The position numbers and the translations under genes were made by a program. Source: Trachythela sp. YZ-2020 (Eukaryota; Cnidaria; Anthozoa; Malacalcyonacea; Clavulariidae). From it: a stretch of DNA of 64,000 bases. The stretch lies in contig JADLSH010000318.1 in NCBI GenBank assembly GCA_016169945.1, positions 1,026,501 to 1,090,500 of the forward strand. The letters run 5' to 3'. Below, piece by piece: positions 42,841-53,365 of this stretch. The notes beneath the pieces are model-generated. The model was not told the DNA's origin. It made no database searches and was given only the letters and a program-made list of their open reading frames with translations. How positions within the stretch are numbered: the first letter of the stretch is position 1; each line of letters opens with the position of its first letter.

Positions 42841-44000
42841 CTTTCTGAAACTCTTACTCGCTTTTATAAGACTGTAAAATTTGATAATGATATAGTTTTC
42901 CATACTGTAGCCTATAGGTTTCTGTGCTTCGACCTATATAGCAAGTTTAGCTTTTACCGTGGTTAGATCAGAAAAATCAAGTTGCATAGGTTTGAAGTGT
43001 CTGAAAAAGCTTGAAAACACTTTGCAATGCAGGGCCTTTTTTAAGAAATTGTTAGTGGGGGGCCATCATCGAAAGGGGACGTAACAAGTAGGTGGTGTAT
43101 TACAGGTGTGGGAAATTGAAGGGGGTCTGGGGGTCCTCCCCAGAAAATTTTTGTATTCTTGAGTCTCTGTGGCTTGATTTCCTGCATTTCAGAGACAATT
43201 TTTTATATATCCCATCTAAACGGAGCCAGGTTTTGTTGTGAGAATACCATAACTTTCCTCTAAACTCATACCAAACTTTCCTCTTTCCCCTTTTTTGGTT
43301 ACATTTTGAACAAAAGGGACCTTCACTGGGGGGGCCAAAATAGCTTACTGGGGGGGCCAACATGGGGGCTGGGGGGCTTTGGCCCCTCTAGTACATTAGT
43401 TAAAAAAGGCCCTGTTGCAATGTTTCGAGTGAGAAGACCTACCCGCCTGACCTACTCGAAGACCTACCCGAAGTGTTTTTAATATTTTTCAGGTAGTTCA
43501 GACACAGGCCACAGCAGTTTATTGAATATTGTAGAATAGTACCTACACTGGACCCCGCGTTTCAGATATAATAACATTTGTTTATAGACATTAGGCATAT
43601 CATAGCGTGCAAGTCTGCATGCTTGCAGACCGAAAAGTGGGTAATTTAACTCTCACCCTAACCCCAATCCAAACCCTATATATAATTACAGATCTAATTC
43701 GTGTAGGGCTACATAAAAAAACCATCCGAAAAGTGAGCAGGTGAGACCTATAATAACCCGAGGGGTGTATCACTCCAAAAAAGGTACGAGATTTTTGGGA
43801 TTTTGAAAATCCCGTGGGATTTTTTGGGGGATTTTTTCGAGCTTTTTGGGGATTTGTAGGGATTTTTAGGGATTTCATAGAGATTTTTTAGGGATTTTCA
43901 GGGATGTTTAGAGATTTTTAGGGATTATAGAAGAAACATTATATCGTGCATTCTAGATGATCATATCATAGTCGTCTTTGTTCAGTACAGAGTTCAACTT
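42841..44000. other. Intergenic with repeat scraps
   Basis: 43100-43400: dispersed repeat with GGGGGGCCAA and CCCCAGAAAATTTTTG. 43420-43615: Penelope-type terminal-repeat remnant (ATTTTTCAGGTAGTTCAGAC, GTACCTACACTGGACCC) with a homologue at about 45670-45790. 43740-43935: GGGATTTTTA minisatellite. No gene. Confidence 0.55.
43740..43935. repeat. GGGATTTTT minisatellite
   Basis: About 12 loose units of (T)AGGGATTTTT. It sits inside the duplicated 5' flank of receptor 8 and is absent from that of receptor 9. Confidence 0.75.
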
Positions 44001-44158
44001 CAAGGCAGTAATTTGACTGAACGCCCACGTCTTGATTAATTATTGAAGCATTTCAACATTAATACGAAGAAGAGTGTCTGGTTATTTTTTCTTTTCAATT
44101 TAAGCAACAATATTAATTGTGGCAATTTAGCTACATTTGTGGCAACTTTATTACCACA

Positions 44159-45205
44159 ATGCATCACCTTGAGATGTCTGTAGCAGAATGTGGCAATACG
44201 TCAGCGCCAGTGGAGTTATCCATCGCTTCAGCAAGTATTTCCGCTTTGCTTCTGGTAGTCACAGTACCTACCAACTTACTGGTATGTCTAGCCATAATCG
44301 TGGACCCAAATCGCGAACTCAGGACACAGTTTAACTGTTTTACATTCAATCTAGGCCTGGCTGATCTGATAGTAGGCTGTGTTGCGGAGCCTGTGTCGAT
44401 TTACGCTCATATCACTGAAGCTTTTGCCTCCAAACACGGACACGAAGTTAGTTCGATTGTACTAAAAATGTTTCATATACCATACTTTATTTCTGCAATG
44501 GCAAGTGTTTTAAGCATCGCAGCTTTAGCATGTGAGAGATATTTAGCTATAAATTCACCGTTTCTTTACCGTAAATATTTCAATGTGAAATTGACCGTAA
44601 TATTCTCTGCATTTATTTGGATAATTGCAATAACATTTGGCCTACTAAATTTGGTATTCGACTACATATTCGAAAGCTTTATATTCATCAATTCAGGGGT
44701 GTTATTTACTGGAGCTTTAGTCTGCTTTGCATGTTGCAGTATCCGAGTTAGCTTACAGAAGGCTTCGAAACAGTGGCAGCAGAATGGAATACAGAGAGAA
44801 AGAGATATTTTAACCCAAGTTAAACTAACAAAGACATTCTCCTTAATGATAGGAACGCTCATGTTTTGTTATGTTCCGGCTTGTTCCATCGTTTACTTTA
44901 TAAACTTATGTACAAACTGCAACTGTGATCTTATCCAATGGTTCCGAGACGCGGTGTTCTGGTTAGTGCTGCTAAATTCGGCAATCGATCCTTATGTGTA
45001 TGCAATCAGGTCGAGTGCGTTCAGAGATGCCATTTACAAGATTATTAAATGCAGATGTCGGCAACATAACAAGCCTCGGACATTTCCATCTATAAGGTAT
45101 TCCAAACGGCATAAGAACGGAGTGAGTACAAATTATGGTGCTTTGGATACAAGCACGGATAGCGGCCAAGTCTCGTGTCAAATTGAACAGGCACAATTAA
45201 TCTAA
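44159..45205 (+). CDS. Class A GPCR, MECA-like, receptor 8 (subfamily B)
   Basis: 348 residues. The start at 44159 (not the in-frame ATG 44117) is chosen because receptor 9 and its matching flank (GTGGCAACTTTA(T/C)TACCA before the ATG) align there. N39 in VPTNLLV, Asp69 in GLADLIVG, ERYLAI at 126-131, ECL2 FDYIFESF without Cys, CYVP at 237-240, ECL3 CTNCNC, DPYVYAIRS from 277 with the normal Pro of NPxxY. The juxtamembrane KCRCR may be palmitoylated (inference). Subfamily A differs in TM7 (NF in place of DP). About 1.8 kb upstream of its near-copy receptor 9. Confidence 0.92.
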   Translation: MHHLEMSVAECGNTSAPVELSIASASISALLLVVTVPTNLLVCLAIIVDPNRELRTQFNCFTFNLGLADLIVGCVAEPVSIYAHITEAFASKHGHEVSSIVLKMFHIPYFISAMASVLSIAALACERYLAINSPFLYRKYFNVKLTVIFSAFIWIIAITFGLLNLVFDYIFESFIFINSGVLFTGALVCFACCSIRVSLQKASKQWQQNGIQRERDILTQVKLTKTFSLMIGTLMFCYVPACSIVYFINLCTNCNCDLIQWFRDAVFWLVLLNSAIDPYVYAIRSSAFRDAIYKIIKCRCRQHNKPRTFPSIRYSKRHKNGVSTNYGALDTSTDSGQVSCQIEQAQLI

Positions 45206-45988
45206 ATCTTGATTCAATAATAGTAATAATAGTTATAAATTATTCAACATTAGCTGACCCAGTTTCCAGGCTCAGTTAATGTCAATCTTTGTTGTAATAT
45301 ATAAATGTAATGTAAACATAGGTCCTTTATAATAAGTTAAAACAATGAGTGACTATATGGCATGGAGAACAGTGTTTCACAAGATATTACGAGACCTGCA
45401 ATCTGACGTGGTATAAGATCGATGCCTTCGATGACCCTCAATGTTCAGATATTTTATCCTCATTGCGACGGCTTCTCTATTTTGCAAAATCACGCGAAAT
45501 AAGTCGTAAAATCACGTTGATATCGCTTGGTTATCACGGGTCACGCGAAATTCGTCGGTCACGCATCACGAGGAACAGCTTCTTAAATTAACTTTTTCTC
45601 GGAAAATATTACTCAGTCAATGACGCATCACAAAAATACCCCTCTAATCTCACGTGACGGCGACGCCTAGATACTTCAGACACTGACAACAGCGGCACAG
45701 CAGTTTATTGAATACTATTGCAAAATAGTACCTACACTGGATCCCGCATTTCAAATATAATAGCAATGGTTTATAAATTATAATATTAGCATGTAAGTCT
45801 GATGACTATGGGTTCGTTCACTACATAATTATAAACGGAAATTTGACTCTAAACCGCCCACGTCTAATATTCTTGATAATTCTTTGAATCATTTCAATAA
45901 ACATTCATACTTGGAAGAGTGTTTGGTTGTTTTAGCTTTCCAATTTAAGCCACGTTTAAGCTAGATTTGTGGCAACTTTACTACCAAA

Positions 45989-46975
45989 ATGCATTATCTT
46001 GATGTGTGTGTAGCAGAATGTAGCAATACGACAGCCCCAGTGGAGTTATCAATCGCATCAGCAAGTATTTCCGCATTGCTTATCGTGATTACAGTACCTA
46101 CCAACTTACTGGTATGTCTAGCCATAATTGTGGACCCAAATTGCAAACTCAGGACACAGTTCAATTGTTTTACATTCAATCTAGGCCTGGCTGATCTGAT
46201 AGTAGGCTGTGTTGCGGAGCCTGTGTCGATATACGCTCATATTACTGAAGCTTTTGCCTCGAAGCACGGGAAAGAAGTTAGTTCGGTTGTACTAAACACG
46301 GTTCATATACCATACTTCATTTCTGCAATGGCAAGTGTTTTAAGCATCGCAGCTTTAGCATGTGAGAGATATTTAGCCATAAATTCACCGTTTCGTTACC
46401 GCAAATACTTCAATGTGAAGCTAACCATAATATTCTCTGCATTTATATGGATAATTGCGATATCTTTTGGTATGTTAAATCTGGTATTTGACTATACATT
46501 CGAGAGCTTTATATTCATTAACTCAGGAGTGCTATTTACTGGTGCTTTAGTCTGCTTCGCATGTTGCAGAATGCGTTCTACTTTACAGAAAGCTTCAAAA
46601 CAGCGGCAGCAGAATGGAAAACAGCAGGAAAGAGATATTTTAACCCAAGTTAAATTGACCAAGACATTTGCTTTAATGATAGGAACATTCACGTTTTGTT
46701 ATGTTCCGGCTTGTTCCATGATCTATTTTATCAACTTAAATACAAACTGTAACTGTGATCTTATCCAATGGCTCCGAGACGCGGCATTCTGGTTAGTGCT
46801 ACTAAATTCGGCAATCGATCCTTATGTGTATGCAATAAGGTCAGGTCCATTCCGAGATGCCATTTACAAGATCTTAAAATGCAGATGTCGACAACCTAAC
46901 AAACCTGGGACTCTTCCATGTAAGAAAGGAGTAAGAACAAATTATGGTGCTTTGGATAATAATACCAATAGATGA
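45989..46975 (+). CDS. Class A GPCR, MECA-like, receptor 9 (subfamily B)
   Basis: 328 residues, most identical to receptor 8 (start MHYLDVCVAECSNTTAPVEL; ERYLAI; CYVP; DPYVYAIRS). Differences: ECL3 reads NTNCNC, losing the first Cys of the C-x-x-C-x-C cluster; the C-tail has an about 18-residue gap around PCKKGVRTNYGALD. 5' and 3' flanks also match those of receptor 8 (for example TGTTAATCTTTGTGGTAAT after the gene), so a segment rather than just an mRNA was duplicated. Confidence 0.92.
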   Translation: MHYLDVCVAECSNTTAPVELSIASASISALLIVITVPTNLLVCLAIIVDPNCKLRTQFNCFTFNLGLADLIVGCVAEPVSIYAHITEAFASKHGKEVSSVVLNTVHIPYFISAMASVLSIAALACERYLAINSPFRYRKYFNVKLTIIFSAFIWIIAISFGMLNLVFDYTFESFIFINSGVLFTGALVCFACCRMRSTLQKASKQRQQNGKQQERDILTQVKLTKTFALMIGTFTFCYVPACSMIYFINLNTNCNCDLIQWLRDAAFWLVLLNSAIDPYVYAIRSGPFRDAIYKILKCRCRQPNKPGTLPCKKGVRTNYGALDNNTNR

Positions 46976-47676
46976 CAAGTCTCACATCAAATTGAACAGG
47001 CACGATTAATTTAGATCTTCATTCATTAATATTAATATTAATAGTTGTAATTTATTTAATAAATTTATTTTGAAAACATTAGTTTATGCAGTTCCCAGAC
47101 TGAATTAATCAGTGTTAATCTTTGTGGTAATGTATATATATTGTATCGTACATTAATTACAAAATTTGCAATATTTTAGCCTGTTATCCAAACTGCAGAG
47201 TAGTAGTAGGGCAGTTTTCGACGAGATCTCCGGTGTGAAAGACAACAATTTAGGTGTGCAGTCGATCCTGTCTGGACATTAATCAAGTGTGCACTTAAGT
47301 TAGTGTTAATGTTAAAATTGTCAATAATATGCAAAAAATACAAGCTGTTTAGGCATAAATGTAGTTAATCAAGTGTGCAAAGTCATTGGACAAAAATTTC
47401 TCGAGTGTGCTGTGTGCACTTGCCCTACGGCCTACACTACAGTTTAGCTTGCAATCACAGTTTAGCGAAATAATAACGTCCAATTGAGTTCGGTCATTAG
47501 TTGTGAGAAATAATCAAACTTACCTTCTTTATATATAGCTGCTTTCCAAGCTACTGCTTTAAAAAATAATTAGGTTATAAGGCCATGTTACAAGTCACGG
47601 AATATATTATAATAATTAAATAAATAGTTATATATTATAATAATTAAGTAAGTAATTAATATCATTATAGGTAAAT

Positions 47677-50600
47677 GTTCTGTAGTTCTGTTCTGTAGTT
47701 CTAGGGTTCTAGGGTTCTGTAGTTCTAGGGTTCTGTAGTTCTAGGGTTCTGTAGTTCTAGGGTTCTGTAGTTCTAGGGTTCTGTAGTTCTACGGTTCTGT
47801 AGTTCTAGGGTTCTGTAGTTCTAGGGTTCTGTAGTTCTAGGGTTCTGTGGTTCTGTAGTTCTAGGGTTCTGTAGTTCTACGGTTCTGTGGTTCTAGAGTT
47901 CTGTAGTTCTAGGGTTCTGTAGTTCTAGGGTTCTGTAGTTCTAGGGTTCTGTAGTTCTAGGGTTCTGTAGTTCTACGGTTCTGTAGTTCTAGGGTTCTGT
48001 AGTTCTAGGGTTCTGTAGTTCTAGGGTTCTGTAGTTCTAGGGTTCTGTAGTTCTAGGGTTCTGTAGTTCTAGGGTTCTGTAGTTCTAGGGTTCTGTAGTT
48101 CTAGGGTTCTGTAGTTCTAGGGTTCTGTAGTTCTAGGGTTCTGTGGTTCTGTAGTTCTAGGGTTCTGTAGTTCTACGGTTCTGTGGTTCTAGAGTTCTGT
48201 AGTTCTAGGGTTCTGTAGTTCTAGGGTTCTGTAGTTCTAGGGTTCTGTGGTTCTGTAGTTCTAGGGTTCTGTAGTTCTACGGTTCTGTAGTTCTAGGGTT
48301 CTGTAGTTCTACGGTTCTGTAGTTCTAGGGTTCTGTAGTTCTAGGGTTCTGTAGTTCTAGGGTTCTGTAGTTCTAGGGTTCTGTAGTTCTAGGGTTCTGT
48401 AGTTCTAAGGTTCTGTAGTTCTAGGGTTCTGTAGTTCTAGGGTTCTGTAGTTCTAGGGTTCTGTGGTTCTGTAGTTCTAGGGTTCTGTAGTTCTAGGGTT
48501 CTGTGGTTCTAGAGTTCTGTAGTTCTAGGGTTCTGTAGTTCTAGGGTTCTGTAGTTCTAGGGTTCTGTAGTTCTACGGTTCTGTAGTTCTAGGGTTCTGT
48601 AGTTCTAGGGTTCTGTAGTTCTAGGGTTCTGTAGTTCTAGGGTTCTGTAGTTCTAGGGTTCTGTAGTTCTAGGGTTCTGTAGTTCTAGGGTTCTGTAGTT
48701 CTAGGGTTCTGTAGTTCTACGGTTCTGTAGTTCTAGGGTTCTGTAGTTCTAGGGTTCTGTAGTTCTAGGGTTCTGTAGTTCTAGGGTTCTGTAGTTCTAG
48801 GGTTCTGTGGTTCTGTAGTTCTAGGGTTCTGTAGTTCTACGGTTCTGTGGTTCTAGAGTTCTGTAGTTCTAGGGTTCTGTAGTTCTAGGGTTCTGTAGTT
48901 CTAGGGTTCTGTAGTTCTAGGGTTCTGTAGTTCTAGGGTTCTGTAGTTCTAGGGTTCTGTAGTTCTAGGGTTCTGTAGTTCTAGGGTTCTGTAGTTCTAG
49001 AGTTCTGTAGTTCTAGGGTTCTGTGGTTCTGTAGTTCTAGGGTTCTGTAGTTCTACGGTTCTGTGGTTCTAGAGTTCTGTAGTTCTAGGGTTCTGTAGTT
49101 CTAGGGTTCTGTAGTTCTGTAGTTCTAGGGTTCTGTAGTTCTAGGGTTCTGTAGTTCTAGGGTTCTGTAGTTCTAGGGTTCTGTAGTTCTAGGGTTCTGT
49201 AGTTCTAGGGTTCTGTAGTTCTAGGGTTCTGTAGTTCTAGGGTTCTGTAGTTCTAGGGTTCTGTAGTTCTACGGTTCTGTGGTTCTAGGGTTCTGTAGTT
49301 CTACGGTTCTGTGGTTCTAGAGTTCTGTAGTTCTAGGGTTCTGTAGTTCTAGGGTTCTGTGGTTCTGTAGTTCTAGGGTTCTGTAGTTCTACGGTTCTGT
49401 AGTTCTAGAGTTCTGTAGTTCTAGGGTTCTGTAGTTCTAGGGTTCTGTAGTTCTAGGGTTCTGTAGTTCTAGGGTTCTGTAGTTCTAGGGTTCTGTAGTT
49501 CTAGGGTTCTGTAGTTCTAGGGTTCTGTAGTTCTAGGGTTCTGTAGTTCTAGGGTTCTGTAGTTCTAGGGTTCTGTGGTTCTGTAGTTCTAGGGTTCTGT
49601 AGTTCTAGGGTTCTGTAGTTCTAGGGTTCTGTAGTTCTAGGGTTCTGTAGTTCTAGGGTTCTGTAGTTCTACGGTTCTGTAGTTCTAGGGTTCTGTAGTT
49701 CTAGGGTTCTGTAGTTCTAGGGTTCTGTGGTTCTACGGTTCTGTAGTTCTGGGGTTCTGTAGTTCTACGGTTCTGTAGTTCTATGGTTCTGTGGTTCTAG
49801 GGTTCTGTAGTTCTAGGGTTCTGTAGTTCTAGGGTTCTGTGGTTCTGTGGTTCTGTAGTTCTAGGGTTCTGTAGTTCTACGGTTCTGTAGTTCTAGGGTT
49901 CTGTAGTTCTAGGGTTCTGTAGTTCTAGGGTTCTGTAGTTCTACGGTTCTGTAGTTCTAGGGTTCTGTAGTTCTAGGGTTCTGTAGTTCTAGGGTTCTGT
50001 AGTTCTACGGTTCTGTAGTTCTAGGGTTCTGTAGTTCTACGGTTCTGTAGTTCTACGGTTCTGTAGTTCTAGGGTTCTGTAGTTCTAGGGTTCTGTAGTT
50101 CTAGGGTTCTGTAGTTCTAGGGTTCTGTAGTTCTAGGGTTCTGTAGTTCTAGGGTTCTGTAGTTCTAGGGTTCTGTAGTTCTAGGGTTCTGTAGTTCTAG
50201 GGTTCTGTAGTTCTAGGGTTCTGTGGTTCTGTAGTTCTAGGGTTCTGTAGTTCTAGGGTTCTGTAGTTCTAGGGTTCTGTAGTTCTAGGGTTCTGTAGTT
50301 CTAGGGTTCTGTAGTTCTAGGGTTCTGTAGTTCTACGGTTCTGTGGTTCTAGGGTTCTGTAGTTCTAGGGTTCTGTAGTTCTAGGGTTCTGTAGTTCTAG
50401 GGTTCTGTAGTTCTAGGGTTCTGTAGTTCTAGGGTTCTGTAGTTCTACGGTTCTGTGGTTCTAGAGTTCTGTAGTTCTAGGGTTCTGTAGTTCTACGGTT
50501 CTGTAGTTCTAGGGTTCTGTGGTTCTGTAGTTCTAGGGTTCTGTAGTTCTACGGTTCTGTAGTTCTAGGGTTCTGTAGTTCTACGGTTCTGTAGTTCTAG

Positions 50601-51455
50601 GGTTCTGTAGTTCTAGGGTTCTGTAGTTCTAGGGTTCTGTAGTTCTAGGGTTCTGTAGTTCTAGGGTTCTGTAGTTCTAAGGTTCTGTAGTTCTAGGGTT
50701 CTGTAGTTCTAGGGTTCTGTAGTTCTAGGGTTCTGTGGTTCTGTAGTTCTAGGGTTCTGTAGTTCTACGGTTCTGTGGTTCTAGAGTTCTGTAGTTCTAG
50801 GGTTCTGTAGTTCTAGGGTTCTGTAGTTCTAGGGTTCTGTAGTTCTACGGTTCTGTAGTTCTAGGGTTCTGTAGTTCTAGGGTTCTGTAGTTCTAGGGTT
50901 CTGTAGTTCTAGGGTTCTGTAGTTCTAGGGTTCTGTAGTTCTAGGGTTCTGTAGTTCTAGGGTTCTGTAGTTCTAGGGTTCTGTAGTTCTACGGTTCTGT
51001 GGTTCTAGGGTTCTGTAGTTCTAGGGTTCTGTAGTTCTAGGGTTCTGTAGTTCTAGGGTTCTGTAGTTCTAGGGTTCTGTGGTTCTGTAGTTCTAGGGTT
51101 CTGTAGTTCTACGGTTCTGTGGTTCTAGAGTTCTGTAGTTCTAGGGTTCTGTAGTTCTACGGTTCTGTGGTTCTAGGGTTCTGTGGTTCTAGGGTTCTGT
51201 AGTTCTAGGGTTCTGTAGTTCTGTAGTTCTAGGGTTCTGTAGTTCTAGGGTTCTGTAGTTCTGTAGTTCTAGGGTTCTGTAGTTCTAGGGTTCTGTAGTT
51301 CTGTAGTTCTAGGGTTCTGTAGTTCTAGGGTTCTGTGGTTCTAGGGTTCTGTAGTTCTAGGGTTCTGTAGTTCTGTAGTTCTAGGGTTCTGTGGTTCTAG
51401 GGTTCTGTAGTTCTAGGGTTTTATAGTTCTATGGTTCTATAGTTATAGGTTTCTA
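47677..51455. repeat. 16-bp satellite CTAGGGTTCTGTAGTT, about 235 units
   Basis: Continuous head-to-tail array of about 3.8 kb. Main variants are CTACGG, CTAGAG and GTGGTT for the corresponding bases, plus occasional 10-bp short units (TTCTGTAGTT or TTCTGTGGTT). Variants recur in a fixed order (short GTGGTT unit, standard, CTACGG, GTGGTT-CTAGAG) near 47848, 48142, 48808, 49023, 50733 and 51083, hinting at higher-order expansion. The right end decays at 51410-51455. No ORF. One strand is extremely C-poor. Confidence 0.97.
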
Positions 51456-51991
51456 TGACTTTAAAAAGACTCGCTCAATGATGCTTTTCCAAAATGCACA
51501 CGCGCGCATGCTTTTATGTAAAGCAATATAGTCTAAAAGAGTTTTTAATCTCGGCCGGAGACCTTTGGCACTTGTAATACCGCTTTCGAGCTATTTTTTA
51601 ACATACTATTTAAGACATTTCATATATTTTTTTATTTTTCAATACTTTTTAATGTTTCAATTGGGAATCCGTGGACAACAAAAATATTAAAGTAAAAACA
51701 AGATACAAATGAAGAATCCTAAAACATTCATATATTTTCCTTCACCTAAACCTCAAATGTTTTCATTGTCACGCCAAAGAATGTCCACGCTTTCGATCTG
51801 ATCTCTGTTTGGTCCATATATAATCATATGTAATAAGTGTCTATATTAACAATATGAAGTGTAATTTAAATGTAACCAAATTGAATGTAAACATTAGTAA
51901 TTATATATTGTGCTATGTTCGATAGTCTTTTGGTAATATTGGAGGAAAAGATAAGAAGCCGTGTTGTAAAACAGTTTTTAACGTATTGAAA
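51456..51991. other. Intergenic, no feature recognised
   Basis: AT-rich spacer between the satellite and the minus-strand transposon gene; probably includes that gene's 3' end or the element terminus, but no inverted repeat was found. Confidence 0.35.
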
Positions 51992-52300
51992 TTACTTCAA
52001 TTTCCCTATGCTTTTCATTACTTTTTCTAAAGTTTTTTTAAATATTGGAAGAACAGATAAAAAGTCATGTTCTAAGATTAGTTCGATTAAGTTATTATAC
52101 GTTTTCCAAATTTCTTTTTCGTCATCATCGGTATTCTTCTGCCCCTTTTCTTTAAGTGCCGCACAAATTACAACGAGTAGTATAAATTCCAGACGATTGA
52201 AAGATTCGTCAATTGTTAATTTTGTTCGTTGCTCATAAAAAATGCGAGACGTCTTTAATGGTGACGATTCCAATGTTTGTCTCTTTCGTTTTGTCGACAT
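51992..52300 (-). CDS. Hypothetical basic/helical protein or exon, transposon-associated
   Basis: 102 codons beginning MSTKRKRQTLESSPLK (an NLS-like basic stretch), then predicted helices (EFILLVVICAALKEKG; ELILEHDFL). It follows the CxC end of the OTU frame by a few bases, in another frame, and could be the C-terminus of the same polyprotein after a frameshift or a second small gene of the element. No family recognised. Confidence 0.4.
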   Translation of the reverse strand: MSTKRKRQTLESSPLKTSRIFYEQRTKLTIDESFNRLEFILLVVICAALKEKGQKNTDDDEKEIWKTYNNLIELILEHDFLSVLPIFKKTLEKVMKSIGKLK

Positions 52301-52306
52301 ACGCTT

Positions 52307-53030
52307 TCACCTCGGTTGTTCGCCTATTTTTCTGCAACTACGACTGTTTCCACATTGACCTTTGCACTTACATTTATCCGAGCAACGTCCGTACAATGGT
52401 ATGCATTTGCACCGGCTTTGTGTTGCGTTTTTACCATTTCCCCCCGATTTTTTATTTATTCCGCAACGGCACCCTCTATTTTTTTGGCCGATTGCGACGT
52501 TTGCTTCATTAAGCTGGCTCTCTTTGACGTCAGCGTTATCGTTTTGGTGTGGTTCGGTTCTCTGAACTAGTGCGTCATAATGACCTGGTCCTGCATGGTT
52601 GTACGCAAGCAATATTGCCTCGCCATTTCCAACAGACGAGCGCGGATATATCTCCATGAAAGGAACTAGATTTCGAGTGGACAGAATAAGCAAAGGAAGT
52701 TGCAGGACGTTGGCCAAGCCAAGTGGCATCAGATCTCCAACATTAGACGCAAATACGCCAGAAATTAGAAAGTTGTTTGCTTGTTCTAAAAGTTCACATC
52801 ATCGTCGACGAATGGTTGGTATTCGTCCATAAACGGACCAGTCCACTCTGCAACTATATGTTGTCGTAAAATTTGACTAATTTCCGACAGTGAACGTTCA
52901 GGTTGATTCCTAAATATGTCAAATGTTCTCTCACTTGGGGCTGCAAGTCAAACGTGGTAATCAACTGCAAAAGTTGAAAAGCAACGGAGGAAAAGAAACA
53001 GTCGCCATCACCCATAATTTAACAATATCT
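52307..53030 (-). pseudogene. OTU cysteine protease + CxC cluster (transposon-encoded)
   Basis: Reading on the minus strand with two frame changes: GDGDCFFSSVAFQLLQ (about 53010-52965) is the OTU catalytic-Cys block; SEISQILRQHIVAEWTGPF and FLISGVFASNVGDLMPLGLA follow; AILLAYNHAGPGHYDAL (about 52610-52560) carries the catalytic His. A Cys-rich tail has CRCG, CKC, CSDKCKCKGQC. OTU domains cleave ubiquitin chains or act in polyprotein processing; in a transposon the role is unknown. Frame slips near 52905 and 52793 make it non-functional as written unless they are assembly errors. It lies directly downstream of the DDE-type transposase on the same strand, so it probably belongs to the same ancestral protein. 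Confidence 0.75.
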
Positions 53031-53365
53031 AAACCCCACTGGGTTGCAACTGTATTTATTTCGTCTTGAACAGTTTCTTCAGAACTATCTTGTAAAGACT
53101 TGGTTGTAAACATGAATTGACTTTTCGTTTCTGTCACTATAGTTTTTCGATAAGTGCTTTTTCGCCTCCCGACTATTTTCCCGATGGACTCCGATGACCT
53201 CCACAATGACAACCCTTGCTTTAAGTAATTTAATAAATCCCAAAGTTCCTTGTCCAATCTTTCCATGTAGTCATGTTCCGACATGGGCCAATTTTCTTCA
53301 ATACTATTCTGTATTGCAGTTATGCCGTTCAACATTTTGTCAATTTCTTCCTTGAAAATCATCAA
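53022..53365 (-). pseudogene. Linker between transposase and OTU domains
   Basis: Frame beginning IFKEEIDKMLNGITAIQ with a Lys/Arg-rich middle and ending near TQWGLDIVKL just before the OTU Cys block. It overlaps the end of the transposase frame by a one-base slip. No known domain. Confidence 0.5.

Noticed and set aside
47677..51455. CRISPR array or telomere end
   Set aside because: There are no unique spacers, the unit is 16 bp head to tail, and the flanks are ordinary nuclear DNA on both sides. It is a satellite.
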